Part shown: positions 5,809 to 11,980 of the stretch, one piece after another | How positions within the stretch are numbered: the stretch's first letter is position 1 | Layout: every line of letters starts with the position of its first letter | Origin: JBEINZ01 sp040377825 | Lineage (GTDB): Bacteria > Pseudomonadota > Alphaproteobacteria > Rhizobiales > Ancalomicrobiaceae | DNA length: 15,767 nucleotides | Direction of reading: 5' to 3' | Assembly: GCA_040377825.1 (NCBI GenBank) | Contig: JBEINZ010000041.1 | Location: 1-15,767 of the forward strand | Position numbers and translations under genes: made by a program | Notes under the pieces: generated by a model | Told to the model about the DNA's origin: nothing | What the model saw: the letters and a program-made list of their open reading frames with translations, nothing else | The model's database searches: none

Positions 5809-7365
5809 GTGAATGTATCTGCCCGCCTTGCGTCCTCCGGTGCCCTCCGTCACCTTGTTCGTACCAATGTACCCGTCACGTTCGGATTGCTCGCGGTCAT
5901 CGCGGCGATACCCGTTTTCACCGTCTCGGTCGCGCCCCTGTCCGATTATGTGAACCACCTCGCCCGCATGCAGGTGATCGCGGTGGGCGAAGCGGACCCC
6001 TATCTTTCGGCATTTTATCGGATTGATTGGCAGATCATCCCCAATCTGGCGATGGATTTGGTTGTTCCCGCCCTTGCCAAAGTCATGAACATCTATCTCT
6101 CCGGTCAGATATTCATGGCGGCGGTGCTTTTGCTTCTCGCCTCCGGACCGATCGCGATCCGCTACGCAATTGATGGCAAGCTCAATCTTTTTCCGCTGAC
6201 GGCATTTCTGTTTCTCTATAACCAGATTTTCCTTGTCGGCGTAATCAATTACATCGCCGGCGCCGGCGTCGCGATGTGGGGACTTGCGGCCTGGATCACG
6301 ATGCGTGAAAGGCCCCTCTGGCGGCGCATGTTGGTCTCCGTCGGCTTCGTTTTGGTTCTATTCGTCTGCCATCTTTCCGCGCTCGGCCTCTACGGGCTTG
6401 CGATCGGCTCTTACGAACTTTGGGTCTGGTCGACGCGCAGGTTCCGCTTCGACCGTAAGGTCATTGTCGCCGCCGCTGCTTTGATCCTGCCCGTGCTGCC
6501 GGTGATCCCGCTTCTGATATCCAGCGCCACTTGGTCGCTCGCTTCCGAATATGAGTGGAATGCGCAAGGCAAGCTCGATGGTCTCCTGATGATCGTCCGT
6601 GCTTATTCCGATACGCTCGACATCGGCATCATGTGTTTGCTCGCCATCGCCTTCGTCTGGGCCTTGCGGCATCGGCTCGTCTCGTTTCATCCGGCCGGGA
6701 TCGTGCTTGTCGTTCTCGGATCGGCTGCCTACATGGCGATGCCGGCCATCATGTTCGGCTCCTACATGGCGGATCAACGCCTACCGATTGCCATTTTTCT
6801 CATGTTTATCGGGTTCGGCCGGCTGCGGACCAATGATCTTGCGTTAAAGGGCGGCTTTATCGCGTTGGTGGTGGCGTTTTCGGCCATTCGCGCAGGTGAT
6901 GTCGCGGTGCACTGGCACAATCTGTCGCGGGCCTATGCCGAGTTCCGGCAGGCCACAAACATGATCGAGCGCGGGTCAAAAATCCTGGTCGCTTATTCTG
7001 ATGACCCGCAGCCGAGCGAGAATGATCGGGAAGCGATTTCGCATGCCGCTTGTCTTGCGATGATTGAAAAGTCTGCCCTGGTTTCGACGGCCTTTACAGT
7101 CAAGGGCAAGCAAATCATGAGCGTGCGCCATGCTTTCGCCGACCGGGTTGATACCGAGGATGGGACTCCGCCGGTCGTAAGCCAATTGATCGCCTCGACC
7201 GTGCCCTTGACCCATGAATTCGGCAATTACTGGGACGGTTGGCGTGAAAAGCACGATTACGTCACCTTGCTCTATACCGAAAAAGGTGCGCCGAACCCCA
7301 ATTCGGGCATGCTCTCGCTCGTCTATGACGGCCTCGGCTTTCAGCTTTATCGCATTCTGCGCTGA
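5809..7365 (+). CDS. Multi-pass membrane protein, GT-C glycosyltransferase-like, unknown function
   Basis: A 518-residue protein with a GTG start (MNVSARLAS) and AGGA about 11 nt upstream. A first hydrophobic segment spans about residues 22-42, followed by SDYVNHLARM with Asp46 and His50. An acidic residue in the first external loop just after TM1 is a hallmark of GT-C enzymes, which transfer sugars from lipid-linked donors at the membrane. Several more hydrophobic segments follow, for example IFMAAVLLLLASGPIAI, MLVSVGFVLVLFVCHLSALG and VIVAAAALILPVLPVIPLLI. The final ~130 residues are mostly soluble, as in PMT-like proteins with an extracytoplasmic C-terminal domain. I do not recognise a named family, and no substrate can be given. 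It lies between ilvN and ilvC, which are often adjacent in related genomes, and is probably not part of amino acid synthesis. Confidence 0.75.
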   Translation: MNVSARLASSGALRHLVRTNVPVTFGLLAVIAAIPVFTVSVAPLSDYVNHLARMQVIAVGEADPYLSAFYRIDWQIIPNLAMDLVVPALAKVMNIYLSGQIFMAAVLLLLASGPIAIRYAIDGKLNLFPLTAFLFLYNQIFLVGVINYIAGAGVAMWGLAAWITMRERPLWRRMLVSVGFVLVLFVCHLSALGLYGLAIGSYELWVWSTRRFRFDRKVIVAAAALILPVLPVIPLLISSATWSLASEYEWNAQGKLDGLLMIVRAYSDTLDIGIMCLLAIAFVWALRHRLVSFHPAGIVLVVLGSAAYMAMPAIMFGSYMADQRLPIAIFLMFIGFGRLRTNDLALKGGFIALVVAFSAIRAGDVAVHWHNLSRAYAEFRQATNMIERGSKILVAYSDDPQPSENDREAISHAACLAMIEKSALVSTAFTVKGKQIMSVRHAFADRVDTEDGTPPVVSQLIASTVPLTHEFGNYWDGWREKHDYVTLLYTEKGAPNPNSGMLSLVYDGLGFQLYRILR

Positions 7366-7435
7366 CAACGCGACGAAGTTCTGGCCGCGATCATGCCATT
7401 TGGCGCGGTCGCGCCGCTCAATGATGGCGTAACAG

Positions 7436-7464
7436 TTGCCCTCGCGCGCCCATGCGGCTAAACC
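7436..7464 (+). promoter_or_regulatory. Candidate promoter of ilvC
   Basis: TTGCCC at 7436-7441 and TAAACC at 7459-7464 are 17 bp apart, about 97 bp before the ilvC ATG. The intervening membrane gene separates ilvC from ilvBN, so an independent promoter would make sense. Hexamer matches are only moderate. Confidence 0.3.
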
Positions 7465-7560
7465 CACTCGGATTTCTCGAAATCGCCCGCGCGCTCGGAT
7501 GCCGTGCGGGCGCTCGACCAGTCGAAAACGTCCAAGACCCGAACCGGGGGAAGAAGTCCC

Positions 7561-8580
7561 ATGCGCGTTTATTATGATCGTGATGCCGACGTCAATCTTA
7601 TCAAGGACAAGAAGGTCGCCATCGTCGGCTACGGCAGCCAGGGCCGCGCCCATGCGCTGAACTTGAAGGATTCGGGGGCCAAGCATGTCGCCATTGCCCT
7701 CAAGCCGGGCTCCGCGACCGGCAAGAAGGTCGAGGCCGACGGCCTGCCGGTGAAGTCCGTGGCCGAAGCGGCCGCCTGGGCGGACCTGATCATGATGTGC
7801 GCTCCGGATGAACTCCAGGCCGACATTTGGCGCGACCATATCGAAACCAACATCCGCGACGGCGCGGCGATTGCCTTTGCCCATGGCCTGAATGTGCATT
7901 TCAACCTGATCGAGCCGAAGAAGACCATCGACGTGATCATGATCGCGCCGAAGGGACCGGGCCATACCGTGCGCGGCGAGTATCAGAAGGGCGGCGGCGT
8001 GCCGTGCCTGATCGCGATCGATCACGATGCTTCCGGAAACGCGCATGATCTGGCGCTCTCCTATGCCTGCGGCGTCGGCGGCGGACGCTCTGGCATCATC
8101 GAGACGACGTTCAAGGAAGAATGCGAGACGGATCTTTTTGGCGAGCAGGTCGTGCTCTGCGGCGGTCTGGTCGAGCTCATCCGCGGCGGCTTCGAGACGC
8201 TGGTCGAAGCCGGCTACGCGCCGGAAATGGCCTATTTCGAGTGCCTGCACGAGGTGAAGCTGATCGTCGACCTGATCTACGAGGGCGGCATCGCGAATAT
8301 GAACTACTCGATCTCGAATACCGCCGAGTTCGGTGAATATGTGACCGGCCCGCGCATCGTGACCGACGAGACCCGCGCGGAGATGCGCCGGGTGCTGAAG
8401 GACATCCAGTCCGGCGCGTTCACCTCCGAATGGATCCGTGAGTGCAAGGCCGGCCAGCCGAAGTTCAAGGCAACCCGTCGCCTGAACGACGCCCACCCGA
8501 TTGAAGACGTCGGCGCCAAGCTGCGCGGCATGATGCCCTGGATCAAGGCCAAGGCGCTGGTCGACCGCACCCGTAACTGA
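7561..8580 (+). CDS. ilvC: Ketol-acid reductoisomerase (class I)
   Basis: A 339-residue NADPH- and Mg2+-dependent enzyme that isomerises and reduces acetolactate or acetohydroxybutyrate to the dihydroxy acids, the second common step of branched-chain amino acid synthesis. The Rossmann motif GYGSQGRAHALNLKDSG starts at residue 23. The cofactor-specificity loop is KPGSATGKK (48-56), whose serine and basic residues suit NADP. Expected catalytic or metal ligands are Lys131, Asp191, Glu195, Glu227 and Glu231, with Ser252 in the substrate pocket. The short length is typical of class I. The frame is open upstream to 7504, but the ATG at 7561 (MRVYYDRDAD) is the family start and has GGGGAAGAAG just before it. 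I see no leader peptide upstream comparable to those of ilvB and leuA. Transcription likely ends at the hairpin after the stop. Confidence 0.97.
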   Translation: MRVYYDRDADVNLIKDKKVAIVGYGSQGRAHALNLKDSGAKHVAIALKPGSATGKKVEADGLPVKSVAEAAAWADLIMMCAPDELQADIWRDHIETNIRDGAAIAFAHGLNVHFNLIEPKKTIDVIMIAPKGPGHTVRGEYQKGGGVPCLIAIDHDASGNAHDLALSYACGVGGGRSGIIETTFKEECETDLFGEQVVLCGGLVELIRGGFETLVEAGYAPEMAYFECLHEVKLIVDLIYEGGIANMNYSISNTAEFGEYVTGPRIVTDETRAEMRRVLKDIQSGAFTSEWIRECKAGQPKFKATRRLNDAHPIEDVGAKLRGMMPWIKAKALVDRTRN

Positions 8581-8601
8581 GTTTCTGAGAATCCGGCCCA
8601 A

Positions 8602-8644
8602 GCATGAAGAGCGCCCCGGTCCTCGGCTGGGGCGCTATTCATGC
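8602..8644. terminator. Long hairpin between convergent ilvC and the GT39 gene, probable bidirectional terminator
   Basis: AGCGCCCC 8610-8617 pairs with GGGGCGCT 8629-8636. The stem continues outward, after one G/A mismatch, with GCATGAA 8602-8608 against TTCATGC 8638-8644, giving 15 base pairs around an 11-base loop. It begins 21 bp after the ilvC stop and lies 38 bp from the stop of the convergent gene. The U-tract is poor on both strands, so termination may be inefficient or the stem may mainly protect 3' ends. Confidence 0.6.
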
Positions 8645-8681
8645 GGGGCGCGCGCGCTCGGCAAGAAGCCGGGCCGATCGA

Positions 8682-10187
8682 TCACCGCCTCCTGGCGAAT
8701 TCATCGAGCGGCGTTCCCGGCGGGATGATCGCATAGCCCATCATGATCGGCGCGACGTCCTCGCGATAGGACCAGACGAACGCCTCGACGCCGCCTTGAA
8801 ACCGCGCGAAGCGGTCTTTCTGCCAGGGCGTCTCGCCTTTCTTGTAGGACCAGACCGCAAGACAGCCCGAGGCCTTGAACCGGTCCGGCTTGATCCAGGG
8901 CGCGGTGAATGCGTCGAAGCTGGTCAGCACGGACGGGAAGCCGGAGGCCCCCACCGCGACCAGCCCCGCGTCCCAGTGAGAACCGCAGACGATGTCGAGC
9001 GGTTTTGACGTGGCCGCGACCCAGTTGGCCTCCATGCGCGCCGCGATGTCCTTCATCGGCCAAAGCGCGCGGGCAGGATCGGACATGAAGCGCGGAATGG
9101 CGAGCGCCGCGGCGCCTTGCAGCGTGGGCGTGAGCACGGTCAGGATCAGCGCGCCGACTTGCAGCCGCTTCATGGCGCGATCGGTGAGACGCGCGCCCGT
9201 GACCGCCACCAACATGAGCCCCATGAGATTATGCATCGGCGCGGCCCATGGACCCTTGATGCCGGCAACGAGCGAGAGCAGCAGCGTCAGGGCCAGCGGG
9301 CCGAGCGCGAAGGTCGCCAGAAACGCCAGGGTCCTGCGCGGGATCGGCGGTTTTACGGCGTCCTTCGGCCGCGAACGCCCGATCAGACCGGCGGCGGCGG
9401 CGAGGATCGCGAAGGGGGCAAGGACGCCGATTTGGAAGATCAGGAAGCCCGGAAAGCTGCCGGCTATCCGCTCCGATTTGTCTGCGGCGTAGCCGAATGG
9501 GGCGAATTCATAGGCTTGGAGCCCTTGCCAGAGCGGGACAAGGAGCGCGACGAAGAGCGCGAGCGCCAGCCAAGGGCCCGCGGTCTTGAGCCGCGCGCGC
9601 GCGACCGGATCGGCAAGAATCCACAGGCCGCCAATGCCGATCAGAAGTCCGGTTGAGAATTTGGCGTACATTCCGCCGGCCGCCGCGAGCGAAAGGGCGA
9701 GCCACCACAGGCCGCCACGCTCGATCGCGCGCCAAAGGCAAAGGACGATGGCAGCCCAAAACGGCAGCTGCGCGATATTGTGATTGAACTCCGGCAGAAA
9801 CCACGAGAAGACGATGATCCCCGAGCAGAGAAGCGTGCCCGCGAGCGCGCGGCGTGGTCCGAGCAGATCGCGGCCGAGCGCGAAAACGAGCAGCATTGTC
9901 GCGACGGCGAAAAGCCCGGAGGCGAGATAGACCGGCCAGCCATAGGCGCCGGTCAGCACGCGGCTGCCTTCGATGATCCACGACGGCAGGGCAGGGTGCT
10001 TGACCGTCAGGACCTGCCATTCCCGGCCCCAAATGTAGCCTTCGATCACATCCATGGGCGGACTGGTCAGCAGAAGTCCGGGGATTATAGTCCACAAAAA
10101 CAAATGAAGGCCGATGATAACGGCCAGCACGTTCGTGAACGGTGCCGCAGTCGATGACTTGGATGCTAGAGTTGTTGTAGTCGCCAT
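8682..10187 (-). CDS. GT39/ArnT-like membrane glycosyltransferase (PMT_2 type)
   Basis: A 501-residue multi-pass protein of the dolichyl-phosphate-mannose/ArnT superfamily (GT-C fold), which transfers a sugar from a polyprenyl-phosphate donor to a lipid or protein on the outer face of the inner membrane. TM1 spans about residues 19-40. The first external loop reads PPMDVIEGYIWGREWQVLTV, with the family's Asp46 and Glu49, followed by the diagnostic KHP and ALPSW near 63-70. About ten further hydrophobic segments follow, including YLASGLFAVATMLLVFALG and TLAFLATFALGPLALTLLLS. The last ~130 residues form a soluble domain. The ATG at 10185-10187 was chosen; a basic/Ser/Thr-rich N-terminus precedes TM1. 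Acceptor and sugar are unknown. No decoration genes lie beside it, so a lipid A or hopanoid role is speculation. Confidence 0.85.
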   Translation of the reverse strand: MATTTTLASKSSTAAPFTNVLAVIIGLHLFLWTIIPGLLLTSPPMDVIEGYIWGREWQVLTVKHPALPSWIIEGSRVLTGAYGWPVYLASGLFAVATMLLVFALGRDLLGPRRALAGTLLCSGIIVFSWFLPEFNHNIAQLPFWAAIVLCLWRAIERGGLWWLALSLAAAGGMYAKFSTGLLIGIGGLWILADPVARARLKTAGPWLALALFVALLVPLWQGLQAYEFAPFGYAADKSERIAGSFPGFLIFQIGVLAPFAILAAAAGLIGRSRPKDAVKPPIPRRTLAFLATFALGPLALTLLLSLVAGIKGPWAAPMHNLMGLMLVAVTGARLTDRAMKRLQVGALILTVLTPTLQGAAALAIPRFMSDPARALWPMKDIAARMEANWVAATSKPLDIVCGSHWDAGLVAVGASGFPSVLTSFDAFTAPWIKPDRFKASGCLAVWSYKKGETPWQKDRFARFQGGVEAFVWSYREDVAPIMMGYAIIPPGTPLDEFARRR

Positions 10188-10532
10188 GTATCACTCTGAC
10201 TATTGGATCAATCGACCGCTGATCTAGCCAATGCCTTGTCCCATCATCTGACAACGCTTAGGCAGCTGAGGACCTCGTCTCGCGTTCGACATACCAGACT
10301 AGATTGATCTCGGCAGCTTTCGATCGGATGACGGATAGTCCTCAAACAATCTATCAGCAAGATTTTTATTCATTTAAACATGATACCGAGACCATGCTTT
10401 CTGTTCTGGCTTAGTAAATCGACAATCGAACAAAGCGCTGCAAGGCGAATCATGCGCGCACGGCGTTCTTGAGCGTCCAGGTCATCGAATGGTAGATTGA
10501 ATAATTCGAATGTTTTGAAAGAGCGGGCGCCC
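10188..10532. other. AT-richer 345-bp gap without a convincing gene
   Basis: This region separates the GT39 start from the small ORF before the PhzF gene. It contains AT-rich tracts such as TTTTTATTCATTTAAAC near 10361-10379, stop codons in all frames, and a 7-bp inverted pair TAGATTG/CAATCTA at roughly 10302 and 10348. It must hold the promoter of the leftward GT39 gene, but I cannot pick one with confidence. It also contains TTTCGATCGGATG (10318-10330), identical to 13 bp of the palindrome at 5618-5630. Confidence 0.4.
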
Positions 10533-10661
10533 ATGATTTACGCGGATGCGGACGAGGAACTGGACGCGGTCGAGTTCGTGTCGTTCGACCGGCGCCTCCA
10601 TCCAGGCCTATCGGCTGTGTATGTGAATGATTTGCTCGCCTATCTCGAGCGGTCCCGATAA
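10533..10661 (+). CDS. Possible small ORF, 42 codons, hypothetical; might be a PIN-domain C-terminal remnant
   Basis: The ORF starts MIYADADEELDAVEF and continues VSFDRRLHPGLSAVYVNDLL, ending YLERSR. GAAAGAG lies about 9 nt upstream. The stretch VEFVSFDRRL resembles the end of PIN-domain (VapC-type) toxins, where an Asp in a T/SFDR motif is the last acidic active-site residue. The frame is open only a further 20 codons upstream, with no start codon and no PIN-like sequence, so if related it is a decayed fragment. It may equally be a chance ORF. It sits 35 bp before the PhzF gene. Confidence 0.3.
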   Translation: MIYADADEELDAVEFVSFDRRLHPGLSAVYVNDLLAYLERSR

Positions 10662-10696
10662 GGCTGATAGGCTTGACGTCTTTGCAGGGGTCTCTC

Positions 10697-11608
10697 ATGC
10701 CGCGCCGCTATGTCGTTCTCGATGTGTTTACGACCAGGCTCTTGGAGGGCAATCCGCTCGCCATCGTTTTGGACGCCGAGGGGCTCGACGGCGCGGCGAT
10801 GCAGCGCATAGCCGGGGAATTCAATCTCTCGGAAACGGTTTTCGTGCAGCCGCCGGACAATCCGGCGCACACGGCCAAGATCCGGATCTTCGCGCCCGCG
10901 CGCGAATTGCCATTCGCGGGTCACCCGACCGTCGGCACGGCGGCTTTTTTGGCCGAGCAGCGCTTTGGCGAACGCGGGATGGCCATGGATGCCGTTATCG
11001 TGCTGGAAGAGACCGTCGGACCGGTGCGTTGCGCGGTCGGCCTCGCGCCTGACCGGCCGACCTATGCCGAATTCGATGTGCCGCGGCTTGCCGAGCGCGT
11101 CGACATCGACTTCGGCGGGCGCGCGGAGATCGCCGAGGCCCTCAATCTCAATCCGCACGACATCGGCTTTGAAAATCATGGTCCGAGCCGCTGGTCGGCC
11201 GGCGTTCCCTATGCCTTCGTGCCGGTCAAGGACATTGCCGCGATGCGCGACGCGAAGCCGAACACGGCGGCGTGGCGGGATGCCTTCCTGGTCGAAGGAA
11301 CCTCGGCTTTCGTCTATTGCCGCGAGACGCTGTTTCACGATAGCCGGTTTCATGCCCGCATGTTCGGGCCAGAGTTCGGGATCGTCGAGGACCCGGCGAC
11401 CGGATCGGCGGTCGCGGCCTTCGCGGGCCTCGTCAATGCGTTCGACGACCTGCCGAATGGCGCGCATCGCTACCGCATCGAGCAAGGCTTCGAGATGGGC
11501 CGCGCGAGCCTGATCGATTTGGAGGTCGAGGTGATGAACGGCGCGCTCGTGGCCTCGCGGATCGGGGGGCATGCGGTGAAGATGGCGGAAGGGACGCTGT
11601 TTTTGTAA
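10697..11608 (+). CDS. PhzF-family protein (phenazine biosynthesis-like isomerase/epimerase fold)
   Basis: A 303-residue protein of the PhzF/DapF-like fold. Family signatures are clear: YVVLDVFTTRLLEGNPLAIV at the N-terminus, FNLSETVFV with Glu46 matching the catalytic glutamate of PhzF, FAGHPTVGTAAFL, and EDPATGSAVAAFAG from residue 231. In phenazine producers PhzF isomerises 2,3-dihydro-3-hydroxyanthranilate, but most members, like this one, occur without other phz genes and have unknown substrates. The frame is open 8 codons further upstream; the ATG at 10697 (MPRRYVVLDV) was chosen because it has AGGGG 7 nt before it and matches the family start. It is probably monocistronic, lying ahead of the separately regulated leuA leader. 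Cytoplasmic; no signal peptide. Confidence 0.9.
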   Translation: MPRRYVVLDVFTTRLLEGNPLAIVLDAEGLDGAAMQRIAGEFNLSETVFVQPPDNPAHTAKIRIFAPARELPFAGHPTVGTAAFLAEQRFGERGMAMDAVIVLEETVGPVRCAVGLAPDRPTYAEFDVPRLAERVDIDFGGRAEIAEALNLNPHDIGFENHGPSRWSAGVPYAFVPVKDIAAMRDAKPNTAAWRDAFLVEGTSAFVYCRETLFHDSRFHARMFGPEFGIVEDPATGSAVAAFAGLVNAFDDLPNGAHRYRIEQGFEMGRASLIDLEVEVMNGALVASRIGGHAVKMAEGTLFL

Positions 11609-11649
11609 CAGCGGGGCCAAATCGCCGGCTTAGCGGGATCATTAATCCC

Positions 11650-11678
11650 TTGCCAATCGTTCTGGCCGAATGTAGTCG
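11650..11678 (+). promoter_or_regulatory. Candidate promoter for the leuA leader transcript
   Basis: TTGCCA at 11650-11655 and TAGTCG at 11673-11678 are separated by 17 bp. Transcription would begin near 11685, only about 10 nt before the leader ORF ATG, which is short for a ribosome-binding site, so either the start lies further upstream or translation begins at the later Met at 11721. Weak -10; prediction only. Confidence 0.3.
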
Positions 11679-11693
11679 TGCAGGCTCGACACT

Positions 11694-11849
11694 ATGTCGA
11701 TCGCGAAGGCTCTCTTTGTCATGATCGCGCGGGTTTCCTCACTGCCGACGATCGATGCGCCCCGGGGCGCCAAGCCCGCGCGCGCGTTTGCGGCGATCGG
11801 CTCGCGCTCGCTTCTCCTTTCCTCGCTCCTTCTGCTTACCGGCCCCTGA
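11694..11849 (+). CDS. Leucine-rich leader peptide upstream of leuA
   Basis: A 51-codon ORF ending SLLLSSLLLLTGP before TGA at 11847-11849. Codons at 11811-11819 are CTT CTC CTT and at 11826-11837 are CTC CTT CTG CTT, giving seven Leu within nine codons, immediately before the stop and 131 bp before leuA. Such a block ahead of 2-isopropylmalate synthase fits ribosome-mediated attenuation responding to charged tRNA-Leu. The ORF is long for a leader; Met at 11721-11723 would give a 42-residue version with the same leucine block. The Shine-Dalgarno match (CAGG) is weak. Chance is unlikely given block and location, but translation is inferred. Confidence 0.65.
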   Translation: MSIAKALFVMIARVSSLPTIDAPRGAKPARAFAAIGSRSLLLSSLLLLTGP

Positions 11850-11886
11850 GCGCCGGCGGGCCCCTTGCGGGCCGGGCTCTCAGGGG
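11843..11886 (+). promoter_or_regulatory. GC-rich stem-loop after the leucine codons, likely attenuator structure
   Basis: CCCCTGAG 11843-11850 pairs perfectly with CTCAGGGG 11879-11886. Inside, GGCCC 11859-11863 pairs with GGGCC 11869-11873 around CTTGC. The left arm overlaps the last Pro codon and stop codon of the leader ORF, so ribosome position would decide whether the stem forms. No U-tract follows, so it is not a standard intrinsic terminator. It could act through Rho, by pausing, or by controlling access to the leuA start region. Confidence 0.5.
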
Positions 11887-11980
11887 ATGAAGCGGCCTGC
11901 GACCGAAACCCCGGCGCCGCGTGATCCCGCTTCGATCGAAGGATCCGCAAAAGCGCTCGAACAGCCTGAGGACCGAGATC

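Noticed and set aside
7393..7461. A 22-codon ORF upstream of ilvC (MPFGAVAPLNDGVTVALARP...) considered as a third leader peptide
   Set aside because: Branched-chain codons are scattered with no run, no terminator hairpin with U-tract follows, and the stop overlaps the best promoter candidate.
6976..8601. Long minus-strand ORF (541 codons) antisense to the end of the membrane gene and all of ilvC
   Set aside because: The opposite strand encodes well-conserved proteins; long antisense frames are expected in GC-rich DNA with strong third-position bias, and the translation looks low-complexity and unlike any family.
10697..11608. Idea that the PhzF gene signals a phenazine cluster
   Set aside because: No other phz gene is nearby and the PhzF family is widespread in non-producers; neighbours are amino acid and housekeeping genes.
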